From an uncultured Gammaproteobacteria bacterium (lineage in GTDB: Bacteria > Pseudomonadota > Gammaproteobacteria > PS1 > Pseudothioglobaceae), in the NCBI GenBank assembly GCA_902509905.1, contig CABWZI010000003.1:53542-117541 (forward strand): a stretch of DNA of 64,000 nucleotides, given 5' to 3'. Of the stretch, positions 45,104 through 53,400 are shown piece after piece. The notes below the pieces were generated by a model. It had not been told where the DNA came from. It was given only the letters and a program-made list of their open reading frames with translations, and searched no databases. Every line of letters begins with the position of its first letter. Positions within the stretch are counted from its first letter, which is position 1. Made by a program: the position numbers and the translations under genes.

Positions 45104-46120
45104 CTATGTAAAGTGAGGAATAACTTTACTAGAAAACTCTTCTATTGAAGTCATTGTATCTTCATGACTTGCGCCAAAATTCATATTTAAAATTAATCGA
45201 TCAATGCCTATTTCTTCATAGGGCGAGAGCTGATCAATCATCTCCTCTACAGAGCAAATCAATAAACTTTCATTTAACTCTTCCATGCTTTGCTTTCTTG
45301 GCAATATATCAATCATTCCGTGGCTTACCTTGCCGGGACCAGTAAAAACATTATCAAACCGGGAATAATATTCATAAGCCAACTCAAGCTTCTCTCGCTT
45401 ATCTTGCTCATTTTTTGCGATAAATGCAACTCTTGACAAAGATAAACTTAAGTCATCACCCTTCTCGCCCAAATCTCTTTTGGCTCTATTAAAACCATCA
45501 ACTTGATTCAACATCAACTGTTGGTCGCCTGAAAGCGGTGTTGTCATAATATGAAAGCCTCTCTTAGTAGACTCATAGATTCCCTCTGGATCTAATACAG
45601 CCATCATAATTGGCGGACCATTTTTAGTCATTGGTCTTGGCATAACAGTTAACTTGTCAAAGTTATAGTATTTACCACTCCAGGATACTTCTTCTCTTGA
45701 AAGGAGAGCAGTTAAGACATCGAGTGACTCATTAAACTTTTCCCTACTCTGATCTAGAGGAGAATCTAATAGAGCCATTTCATATGCGAATGCTCCTCTG
45801 CCAACCCCCAAGATTAATCGATTATTGGTAAATATTTGTGCAGCAATGACTTCACCAGCATAAACTCTCATATCATGAAGAGGCAAAACCACAACAGCTG
45901 TAATAATGTTTATATTTTGGGTTGCCTCTGCAATCTTCACTGCAAATTGGAGGGGCGCAGGCATCATCAAAATATTGATTAAATGATGCTCTGTTAAAGC
46001 AACACTATCGTAGCCACCTTGATCACACAGAACGGCCTGCTCAAACATATCGCCATATAGACGATTTCCAGTGTATTCTTTAGTCCGTAAGTAGGAGGAT
46101 AGTTGCTGGCAAAACTTCAT
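45104..46120 (-). CDS. Luciferase-like (LLM class) flavin-dependent oxidoreductase
   Basis: 338 residues of the bacterial luciferase-like TIM-barrel fold: VALTEHH near residue 40, NNRLILGVGRGAFAYEM near 105-120 and PRPMTKNGPPIMMA (about 170) fit this family, which uses reduced FMN or F420 to oxygenate or oxidise substrates. It is the first gene of a two-gene unit with the alpha/beta hydrolase (3-base gap). A flavin reductase partner is not nearby. Substrate unknown. Confidence 0.88.
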   Translation of the reverse strand: MKFCQQLSSYLRTKEYTGNRLYGDMFEQAVLCDQGGYDSVALTEHHLINILMMPAPLQFAVKIAEATQNINIITAVVVLPLHDMRVYAGEVIAAQIFTNNRLILGVGRGAFAYEMALLDSPLDQSREKFNESLDVLTALLSREEVSWSGKYYNFDKLTVMPRPMTKNGPPIMMAVLDPEGIYESTKRGFHIMTTPLSGDQQLMLNQVDGFNRAKRDLGEKGDDLSLSLSRVAFIAKNEQDKREKLELAYEYYSRFDNVFTGPGKVSHGMIDILPRKQSMEELNESLLICSVEEMIDQLSPYEEIGIDRLILNMNFGASHEDTMTSIEEFSSKVIPHFT

Positions 46121-46215
46121 AAATTAGTTATTAGAGGCTAAAGATTCTTAGTGACAACTTTATCATAAAGCATAACTTTATTTTTTAAAATTTCAAACTC
46201 AAATATAATGCAATT

Positions 46216-46401
46216 GTGAATAAAATCTTAACGTCTATATTTGCCATCATTCTTTTGGCTACTGGCCTAATCTATAAAGATATTTATTTGATTCTTAAGC
46301 TTGGTCTTTATTTTGGTTTTTGGTACTCAATCATATGGTTAACAAAGTTTTTATCTCGAGACTTTACAGATGGAAGAAAGAATGATTTTTTTGGAGAATA
46401 A
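46216..46401 (+). CDS. Small membrane protein, two helices
   Basis: 61 residues from GTG at 46216. Two hydrophobic stretches (about 4-19 and 24-45; the second aromatic-rich: LILKLGLYFGFWYSIIWL) precede a charged tail. A perfect TATAAT at 46204-46209 lies 6 bases before the GTG and no ribosome site is visible, so translation may be leaderless. The downstream phosphorylase gene starts 5 bases after its stop. No family was recognised. Confidence 0.6.
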   Translation: MNKILTSIFAIILLATGLIYKDIYLILKLGLYFGFWYSIIWLTKFLSRDFTDGRKNDFFGE

Positions 46402-46406
46402 CGGTT

Positions 46407-47336
46407 TTGCTTAATCAAAAATCAGAAATTGTAATTATTAATGACAAACTCTATCACCTCGGCATTAAAAAATCTGATCTTGCTGAAAATATCTTTATTG
46501 TTGGTGACCCTGCCAGGGCCATTCGAGTTTCTCAAGAGTTTGACCAGATTGATTGTGAAATCTCTAATCGTGAGTACTTAACTTTTACTGGGAGTTATCA
46601 AGGTATACCCGTTTCAGTCATTGGTACAGGTATAGGAACAGATAACGTTGAAATTGCTCTAGTGGAGGCTTATATTGCTCATGAATTTGATTTAGAGAGC
46701 GGAGAGAGGCAGAATAACTGCAATCCGTTAACAATTATTCGTCTTGGAACGTCTGGTGGTGTTCAGTCAGATGTGACTCCAGGTTCACTTGCCATCTCTT
46801 CTTATGCTCTAGGCCTTGATAGTACTGGAATTTATTACGAGCAGTCTGCAGAAGATAAGATTGTAAATAAAATTGAGGCAGAAGCATCAAAAATTCTTAA
46901 TAGTGCTATTGATGTAAAGTCTAGGTTTAAAGGAAAAATAACCCCATATGCTTCAAAGGCTTCAAGCGAAGTGACCAGGGCGCTGATAAATCAAGCTGCA
47001 GCTCATGGCGTCAAATTTGAAACTGGAATAACTGTCTCTTCGCCTGGCTTTTACGGACCCTCGTCTCGATATATCGAAGGATTAAAAAATACACTTCCAG
47101 ATATTAAAGGCAGCCTCTCATCACTTAATATTGACGGACTAAAGGTTCATAATATGGAGATGGAGTCTAGCCTTTTCTTTCATCTATGCTCTCAGCTTGG
47201 TTACCGCGCTGGAACAATCTGTACAGTCATTAGTGGACCAAATGATAGTGACTCAATCATTGATTATGAAGCAGCGATAGGGAGCACCATTAAAATAGGA
47301 TTGAACGCCCTTATGGAGCTTAATGATGCTCAATAG
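46407..47336 (+). CDS. Uridine phosphorylase-like nucleoside phosphorylase (NP-I family)
   Basis: 309 residues with a TTG start at 46407; GGAG at 46392-46395 gives a usable ribosome site. Family features: FIVGDPARAIRVSQEF (phosphate and nucleoside binding), GTGIGTDNVEIAL, IRLGTSGGVQ, and NMEMESSLFF near the C-terminus (substrate and catalytic region). It would cleave uridine or a related nucleoside with phosphate to a base and ribose 1-phosphate. The length exceeds E. coli Udp (253) and is nearer the longer uridine phosphorylases. Neighbouring nucleotide-salvage genes support the role. Confidence 0.88.
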   Translation: MLNQKSEIVIINDKLYHLGIKKSDLAENIFIVGDPARAIRVSQEFDQIDCEISNREYLTFTGSYQGIPVSVIGTGIGTDNVEIALVEAYIAHEFDLESGERQNNCNPLTIIRLGTSGGVQSDVTPGSLAISSYALGLDSTGIYYEQSAEDKIVNKIEAEASKILNSAIDVKSRFKGKITPYASKASSEVTRALINQAAAHGVKFETGITVSSPGFYGPSSRYIEGLKNTLPDIKGSLSSLNIDGLKVHNMEMESSLFFHLCSQLGYRAGTICTVISGPNDSDSIIDYEAAIGSTIKIGLNALMELNDAQ

Positions 47337-47739
47337 AGGATTGCTAAAGCAAGCACTGTTCATTGTTTTGCTTTTCCTTGGAGTCTCCATTTATGCTGAT
47401 GAAGTTAACAAAATGACTATCATCGATGATTCAGGTAATCAAATCAGTGTTGAGGGTTTTGAGTTTGAGCGTCTAGATTCAAAAGATTCAACAACAATTA
47501 AAGTTGGGACAAAAAAAATAACCAAAGTGAGCTGCTCTATTTTTGATAAAAACAACAGGCCAGTGACCACCATAGAAGAGACCATTAAACCGCCTTTAAC
47601 TGAGCTTAAGGCCATATCTAAAAACGTAATGGTGGCCTCAGTGAGATGCCTTGAAGTAGAACAAACTTTTGCACCGCCAGAAGCTGAGATGATTGATATG
47701 TATTACAAAATGCCAACGTTTCTCTTAGACAAAATTTAA
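47323..47739 (+). CDS. Exported hypothetical protein
   Basis: 138 residues. A signal peptide (hydrophobic 10-22, cleavage after SIYA at about 25) precedes a soluble domain with two cysteines (KVSCSIFD and VRCLEV) that may form a disulfide. It starts within the last 14 bases of the phosphorylase gene, so it is coupled to it. No family recognised; it would be periplasmic or secreted. Confidence 0.68.
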   Translation: MMLNRGLLKQALFIVLLFLGVSIYADEVNKMTIIDDSGNQISVEGFEFERLDSKDSTTIKVGTKKITKVSCSIFDKNNRPVTTIEETIKPPLTELKAISKNVMVASVRCLEVEQTFAPPEAEMIDMYYKMPTFLLDKI

Positions 47740-47813
47740 GAGAGTTAACAAAAATCACTTGTGTTAAAGGACCGCAGGAATGGAATTTAACTACGGCCTT
47801 AAATTAGTGAGTG

Positions 47814-47921
47814 CTATTTCTGATTTTCAATATTTTTGAATTCTCTGACAGTTAAAACTGCACCAATAATGGCGAGAACAAAACAAAATAGCCCAGTAAG
47901 AAATATTAATGAATTATCCAT
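47814..47921 (-). CDS. 35-residue single-helix membrane protein
   Basis: ATG at 47921 with a strong ribosome site (AGGAAGGA, 6 bases before ATG). The peptide is one membrane helix (SLIFLTGLFCFVLAIIGAVL) with a charged tail VREFKNIENQK. It lies 2 bases after the stop of the 58-residue gene and is the third member of a run of tiny membrane proteins. Proteins of this size often stabilise a larger membrane complex, but none is adjacent. Confidence 0.7.
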   Translation of the reverse strand: MDNSLIFLTGLFCFVLAIIGAVLTVREFKNIENQK

Positions 47922-47923
47922 AA

Positions 47924-48100
47924 TCAGTCCTTCCTAGCTATTATCTTAAAGTAAATAGCAAATGTTAAAATTGACGGTATCCAAGTAGAGGTAAACAAAG
48001 CTTCTTGCCTTGTATCAACTCCTTGAAACCACAGATATGCTGTGGTCACAAATGCGACACCAACTGAAACCAAAATACATATATCTGACGTTTTAATCAT
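47924..48100 (-). CDS. 58-residue membrane protein
   Basis: ATG at 48100 preceded by AAGGATG (good ribosome site). Two hydrophobic helices (about 7-25, CILVSVGVAFVTTAYLWF; and 40-55, WIPSILTFAIYFKIIA) flank a short polar loop QGVDTRQEA. The second gene in the three-gene run, 20 bases downstream of the 62-residue gene and 2 bases before the 35-residue gene. No family recognised. Confidence 0.7.
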   Translation of the reverse strand: MIKTSDICILVSVGVAFVTTAYLWFQGVDTRQEALFTSTWIPSILTFAIYFKIIARKD

Positions 48101-48120
48101 AATTACATCCTTGTTAAAAA

Positions 48121-48309
48121 TTAGTCTTCATTCCAAAAAGCCCAAGAAGCAATCAGTAAAAAGAGCACTGCAAAAGATGCATGAGCCCTGATACTTGTTT
48201 CCTGAGGTAACACTATTAAAAACGGGACAATATTAGCCATACCCAATAAAAGCCAAACCACACCCAACGATGCTAATGAAAGCGCTAATACCCCTATTTT
48301 TTTTCTCAT
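48121..48309 (-). CDS. 62-residue membrane protein
   Basis: From ATG at 48309 (MRKKIGVLALSLASLGVVWL). The frame extends upstream to 48378, but the basic MRKK start immediately before the first helix is the natural N-terminus. Two membrane helices (6-23 and 44-58) flank a polar loop (VLPQETSIRAH). It is the first of three consecutive tiny membrane protein genes. No family recognised. Confidence 0.65.
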   Translation of the reverse strand: MRKKIGVLALSLASLGVVWLLLGMANIVPFLIVLPQETSIRAHASFAVLFLLIASWAFWNED

Positions 48310-48458
48310 ACTCACTTTGTAGTTCAACTTTAGAGTCCAGTTTAGAGAACGCAAGTCAACGATACATGTTGAATTCATGAATATTGAGTGGAGATTAGAG
48401 CAATTAATTTTCCAATATGAAATAATTAATTAATTAAATTTAGACGACCACTCTATTA

Positions 48459-48674
48459 ATGAATGTAATTAATCCAAAAAAACTCATCAACAGTAAATGG
48501 ACTAAACTGCATCCATTGAATTCAGAAAGACACTTTATTGTTACCAAGGTTGAGTTTGATGAAAATTCAACTATTACTCGTTGCTTAATTGAAGCTGTGA
48601 TCAACAAAAGAGTTAAAGAAATTGAGTGGAGTGAACTGAAGGATAATAATACTTGGAAGCATGGCTGGAAATAA
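48459..48674 (+). CDS. TIGR02450-type small tryptophan-rich protein
   Basis: 71 residues. The start NVINPKKLINSKWTKLHP, the middle EKHF-like ERHFIVTKVEFD and the C-terminal EWSELKDNNTWKHGWK match the conserved small family TIGR02450, common in marine gammaproteobacteria and cyanobacteria, of unknown function. The stop lies 48 bases before the start of the YwqK-like gene. Confidence 0.85.
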   Translation: MNVINPKKLINSKWTKLHPLNSERHFIVTKVEFDENSTITRCLIEAVINKRVKEIEWSELKDNNTWKHGWK

Positions 48675-48709
48675 ATTCGAAGGAGCGCTTCCATTTCAGA
48701 AATAAATTA

Positions 48710-48724
48710 TATAATGCCTTTATG
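48710..48724 (+). promoter_or_regulatory. TATAAT box 6 bases before the YwqK-like start (candidate leaderless transcript)
   Basis: TATAAT at 48710-48715 lies 6 bases before the ATG at 48722, so transcription would begin at or near the start codon. There is no ribosome site directly before the ATG. The same arrangement is seen at 18893 and 46204. Confidence 0.4.
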
Positions 48725-49108
48725 AGTAAAAAAAATGGACTAAATACTGAGCTATTAGATAACGGAATGACTCTTCAAACCAACTATTTAAATGGTTTGA
48801 AAAGTGGCTCTGAAACCTATTATTACGCGAACGGACAAAAAGCATCACAGGGCTTCTATAAAGACGACAATCTGGAAGGCTCTCTAACCTACTGGTATGA
48901 CAATGGGCAAAAAGCATCTGAGGGCTTTTATATTAATGGTAAAGCTGAAGGCATCCAAACTGCGTGGGATGAAAATGGACAAATTGAATCAGAGCAAGAG
49001 TACAAAAACGGTGAACTAAATGGTAAATCAGTTTTTTATGAAAACGGCATCAAAGCTTCAGAGTTTGAATTAAAAAATGGTGACGTAGTCAGAGAGCTAA
49101 ATGGATAA
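48722..49108 (+). CDS. YwqK/MORN-like repeat protein
   Basis: 128 residues from ATG at 48722; the frame extends to 48653, but the earlier part overlaps the TIGR02450 gene and lacks repeats. Four to five repeats of about 22 residues carry the pattern YY-NGQKAS-GFYK-G--EG (for example YANGQKASQGFYKD, YDNGQKASEGFYIN, DENGQIESEQEYKN), the MORN-variant repeat of YwqK-type 'antitoxin' proteins. The toxin link is known only in Bacillus; here no toxin gene is adjacent. Function unknown. Confidence 0.8.
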   Translation: MSKKNGLNTELLDNGMTLQTNYLNGLKSGSETYYYANGQKASQGFYKDDNLEGSLTYWYDNGQKASEGFYINGKAEGIQTAWDENGQIESEQEYKNGELNGKSVFYENGIKASEFELKNGDVVRELNG

Positions 49109-49268
49109 CAGAGTTGTTGATTGTCACTCAGAGCTTAAACGTCTCAGAGACTTACAGTATGAATCTGACTTTAATGACAAATTTCAAGAGTCTGAGCTCT
49201 TCAGAAGAAAAGCAGAACATATTCAAAACCTCATCAACGAGGGTGTAGAGTTCATTCCTAATTTTTAA
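49101..49268 (+). CDS. 55-residue hypothetical protein
   Basis: ATG at 49101 lies inside the end of the YwqK-like gene (8-base overlap), which suggests coupled translation. The protein is charged and probably helical (SELKRLRDLQYESDFNDKFQ and a following helix ELFRRKAEHIQNLINEG), with no membrane segment. No family recognised. It is followed after 8 bases by the GGCT-fold gene. Confidence 0.65.
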   Translation: MDNRVVDCHSELKRLRDLQYESDFNDKFQESELFRRKAEHIQNLINEGVEFIPNF

Positions 49269-49276
49269 GTATTCTG

Positions 49277-49717
49277 ATGGGTATTCAAACTTATTACTAT
49301 TTTGGATATGGATCCAACCTTTCTAAGGAGCAAATGGCTGTTCGATGCCCGGATTCTAGCTATGTCAGCCCTGGAAAGCTTTTAGGGTATTCTTGGCTCA
49401 TTAATACTCGAGGTTACGCGAGCATTAAGCCTGCCAAAGATGATTTGGTTTTAGGGGAAATATTCAGCCTAAGTCAAAAAGATGTTGACTATCTCGATAT
49501 TTATGAAAATGTTGATGATGGTATGTACATTAAATCAACTTTGAGTATTGAAACTTCAAGTGGACCTATAGATTGCCTGGTTTACATTGCCTCAGATAAT
49601 AATTTAGGGTCGCCACAGGAGGAGTATATTCATCGAATAAACTCAGGCATTAAGAGTGCAAATTTACCTGCTGATTACGTACAAAAATCAATCAGGCCAT
49701 TTATTCCTGAAAATTAG
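49277..49717 (+). CDS. Gamma-glutamylcyclotransferase-fold (AIG2-like) protein
   Basis: 146 residues. The signature YYFGYGSNL (6-14) and the later DIYENVDDGMYIKST region with the candidate catalytic acid define the GGCT fold, which releases 5-oxoproline from gamma-glutamyl compounds. The substrate could be gamma-glutamyl amines or peptides. It overlaps the convergent hydroxylase-like gene by 4 bases. Confidence 0.88.
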   Translation: MGIQTYYYFGYGSNLSKEQMAVRCPDSSYVSPGKLLGYSWLINTRGYASIKPAKDDLVLGEIFSLSQKDVDYLDIYENVDDGMYIKSTLSIETSSGPIDCLVYIASDNNLGSPQEEYIHRINSGIKSANLPADYVQKSIRPFIPEN

Positions 49718-50316
49718 AGAATCGCTTTTAGTTTTTCATTCATATAGCAGTCGATAACCAGATGGTAACGGTCTTCACTGCTGTTATTGCTAACAGAGTG
49801 AGGTTTGGTCACATCTAGGTAATAGAAGCGCCCTACTTTTAGATAAAGCCTCTCTCCTCTCTCGTCTTCATCATTTGCATACATTGTGAAGACAACCTCA
49901 CTATTGGTGCGAATCGGAATATGAATTCTGACTATCTTTTTGTTTTCGATGTCTGGATCAATGTTGTCATTGTGTTTACGTAGTGATTTACCTGCAGCAA
50001 GCTTCATAAAGCGGATTCTTTCAAACTGGCATGGCAATTTGGAAATGATTTTGCGAATAGGACTCATAACCGGCTCATTAGCCAAACTAGTCCACTCCAA
50101 TTTAGAGCCAATATTTATATCACTTTCTACAAACCCTGGCTTGTATATATCAGAAGGATTAGGGCCGTAACCGTGAAGAGATAGGGCTGTCCAAATATTG
50201 TTATTTTTATAGGGGGCTATCTGGGTTAGTAATTGGAAATTCATGCTATCTAAATAGCGAGCCAAATGAGATAAATCATCATGAATTGGCTCTATTGATA
50301 ATTCATAATTATTCAT
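49714..50316 (-). CDS. Aspartyl/asparaginyl beta-hydroxylase-like oxygenase
   Basis: 200 residues. The iron ligands H115-x-D117 (LRKHNDNID) and H173 (TKPHSVSN), plus R130/H132 (VRIHIPI) and R183 (DRYHLVID) for 2-oxoglutarate, match the Asp/Asn hydroxylase family. The family hydroxylates proteins or free metabolites; the target here is unknown. It is divergent from the giant autotransporter gene, with 98 bases between. Confidence 0.85.
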   Translation of the reverse strand: MNNYELSIEPIHDDLSHLARYLDSMNFQLLTQIAPYKNNNIWTALSLHGYGPNPSDIYKPGFVESDINIGSKLEWTSLANEPVMSPIRKIISKLPCQFERIRFMKLAAGKSLRKHNDNIDPDIENKKIVRIHIPIRTNSEVVFTMYANDEDERGERLYLKVGRFYYLDVTKPHSVSNNSSEDRYHLVIDCYMNEKLKAIL

Positions 50317-50414
50317 GATAATTATTGATTTTTATGTCGATATAGTTCGTTTTAAGCCTAGAAAAATTCATATATATGTTATACAATAAAAAGGTTTTTT
50401 TGATTGAATAAAAC

Positions 50415-53400
50415 GTGCTGACTAAGAAAAATATTTACCAGGCCCTATTCATTATATTGATTTCTGTTGCATCAACTGCAGAGGCATGCCGTCATAATAA
50501 TCGATACTGGGTTGCAGCAGATGATGGGAGTGATAAATTCTGGCACAATTCCGCAAACTGGTCATGCTCCTCTGGAGGTTCTGGTGGAGCTTCAGTTCCA
50601 AACGACCAAAAAAAGAAGGCGTTTTTCAATAACGGGAGTACAGTTGATGCAAAGCTTAATAATAATGTCGTCAAGATTAACAAACTCTTAGTCTACAATT
50701 CTTATTCAGGAACTATTGATTTAAATGGAAAAAATTTAAACTCTTCGAAAGGTGGGCTAATTCAAGGTACTATTTTGATCAATGGAGGCATGCTTCAAAC
50801 TTGGGGATGGACGACCATTGAATCTGGCGGTTTAGTGAATGCTAGCGGAAGTGGAAGCAGAATAAAAATAGGTCACAATTTATCTGTTAAAAATGGAGGC
50901 ACACTCACTGCTCCAGATGGCGGCAATGATCGCTTTATTGTTAGGGGCGGCTTTAATATTCATAGTGGTGGAACTTTTAACCATAACAATGGAACAGTAA
51001 CCTTAACCACAAAATGGCGAAATGCAAATAATAAACCTACAGCAAGAATATATATTGAAGATGGACCAGGAACAGGAAGGGATTTTTACAATCTGAGAAA
51101 AACTGGTAATAAAAGTATCTATTTAGGCAATGATATAGAAATTAAAAATAACTTATCACTTATCGGTAAAGGTTACATTTATGCTCAAGACTTAGGTGGA
51201 ACAAATCATGACATTACAATAGGTGGAAATTGGTATCAAAATAAAGATACTAGTTTTCAGGCTAGGTCAGGAAAAGTTATGTTTAATGGCTCATCTGCAC
51301 AAACTATAACGAGTCGCTCAAACTTCAATACCCTTCGAATTTATAATTCTGACGTCTCTCTTTTAAGGGCAGCAACTGTAAATGGAACATTGAGAATCTT
51401 TTCAGGAGCAACTCTTGATATTAATGGCTACAACCTCACTGCAGGAACGCTTAATAACGCTGGAAACCTTCAACTTAAAGGCACTGAAACTCTCACAATT
51501 ACTACCAAAGATACTGACTCAGGCACCATCACCTATGACGGCTCAGCAACTGGCCTCAAATACGGAAACACTTACTATAATCTCGCGATAAATAGCCCCT
51601 CTGGGACGATGACACTTAACGCTGATCTAGACGTCAATGGATCGCTGACAATTGCCGATGGAACGCTTAATACTGGCAACAACGATATGAGCGTTGCTGG
51701 AAACTGGGCCAATAATGGTAGTTTTGTCTCTGGAACCGGAAAAGTAACGTTTGACGGCAATTCCAACATTGTTACTGGAGGTACAGGAGACTCCAATGAC
51801 TTCCATGATGTTACACTTAGCGGAACTGTTGGATCACAGTCTGGTGCAATTGCAATTGATAATGACTTTGAAATCACTTCTACAGGCAATTGGTATACCA
51901 ACTGCTTTGCGATGACAGTGGGTGGAACTTCTGCAGAGGGGAGTGGGTCAATTGAAACCACCCTTTCACCTACTGTCACATTTAGTCCAGCAAACTCTGC
52001 TACAGGAGTTGTGGTAGGTTCAAATCTAACACTAAGCTTTAACGTTGCAGTAAGAAACACCGATAATTCTGCACTCACAGATTCCAACGTTGACAGCTTA
52101 ATTACCCTTAAGGAAACGAATTCGAGTGGCTCCGATATCGCTTTTGATGCGACCATCAGTTCAGACAAAAAGGTCATCACCATTAATCCGGATAGCGACT
52201 TCTCTAGCCTGCAAGCCGTCTATGTTGCGATCGGCAATACCGTAGAAAATGACTGTGGCACTGCAATAAGTGCTTCGTCAGCCACCTTTACAGCAGCAGA
52301 TACTGCAGGCCCAACAACAACCTGGAGTCCAGCCAATTCAGCAACCGGTGTTGCCGTAGACTCAAACATTACACTCACATTGAACGAGGTAGTCAGAAAC
52401 ATCGACGACTCAGCACTTTCAGATTCTAATGTTGATACTTTAATTACTCTTAAATCAACGAATTCGAGTGGCTCCGATATCGCTTTTGATGCGACCATCG
52501 ATTCAGACAAAGAGGTCATCACTATTAATCCGACGAGTGATTTTGATAGTGAACAAGTGATTTATGTAGCCATAGGGGCAACAGTCGAAGACAGCTCTGG
52601 AAATGCTAATACTGCCAGTTCAATTACCTTTACAGCGATAGACTCAATAACCCCTACTCTGACTTTCAGTCCTGTCAGTGCAGCAGCAAATGTAGCTAAC
52701 GACTCAAATATAACCATAACCTTCACTGAGGCGATAAGAAATACTGATGACTCAGCATTAACAGACTCAAATGTTGACAGCTTGATTACCCTAAAGGAAA
52801 CCAATTCGAGTGGCTCTAATATCGCCTTTGATGCGACCATCAGTTCAGACAAAAAGATTATCACAATTAATCCGAATAGTGATTTTTCTAGTGAACAGGT
52901 CATTTATGTCGCTATTGGCACCACAGTTGAAGATGATGCTAATAATGCCATCAGCGCATCCTCAGTAACCTTTACTGCACGTGAAATTGGTGTGGCTGAC
53001 ACAACAGCACCAACGATTACCTTCGATCCCACCAATTCAGCAACGGGAGTTGCCAAGGATTCAAACATAACCCTAACCTTTAGTGAGGCCATTAGGAATA
53101 ACGATAACACTGTAATTACAGACTCTAATGTCGGCAGTTTAATTACCCTCAAGTCAACTAGTTCGAGTGGAGCTAATATTGGCTTTGCAGCTAGCATAAA
53201 TACAGCGAAAACAGTCATCACAATCAATCCAACGAGTGATTTTTCGAGTGAACAGGTCATCTATGTAGCTATCGGTTCAACAGTCGAGGATTTGTACGAT
53301 AACGCATTAACCTCTAGTTCTGCGACCTTTACAGCAATAGATACAATTTCTCCAACACTTACTTTCGATCCAGTGGATTTAGAAAATCCAGTGCCAGTTA

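Noticed and set aside
48722..49268. A toxin-antitoxin pair formed by the YwqK-like protein and the 55-residue protein
   Set aside because: The YwqK name carries this suggestion, but the 55-residue protein shows no toxin family features and the order does not match the known system.
50367..50378. TTCATATATATG before the giant adhesin as a further GntR operator
   Set aside because: Only one half matches and the palindrome is not closed; it may arise by chance in AT-rich intergenic DNA.
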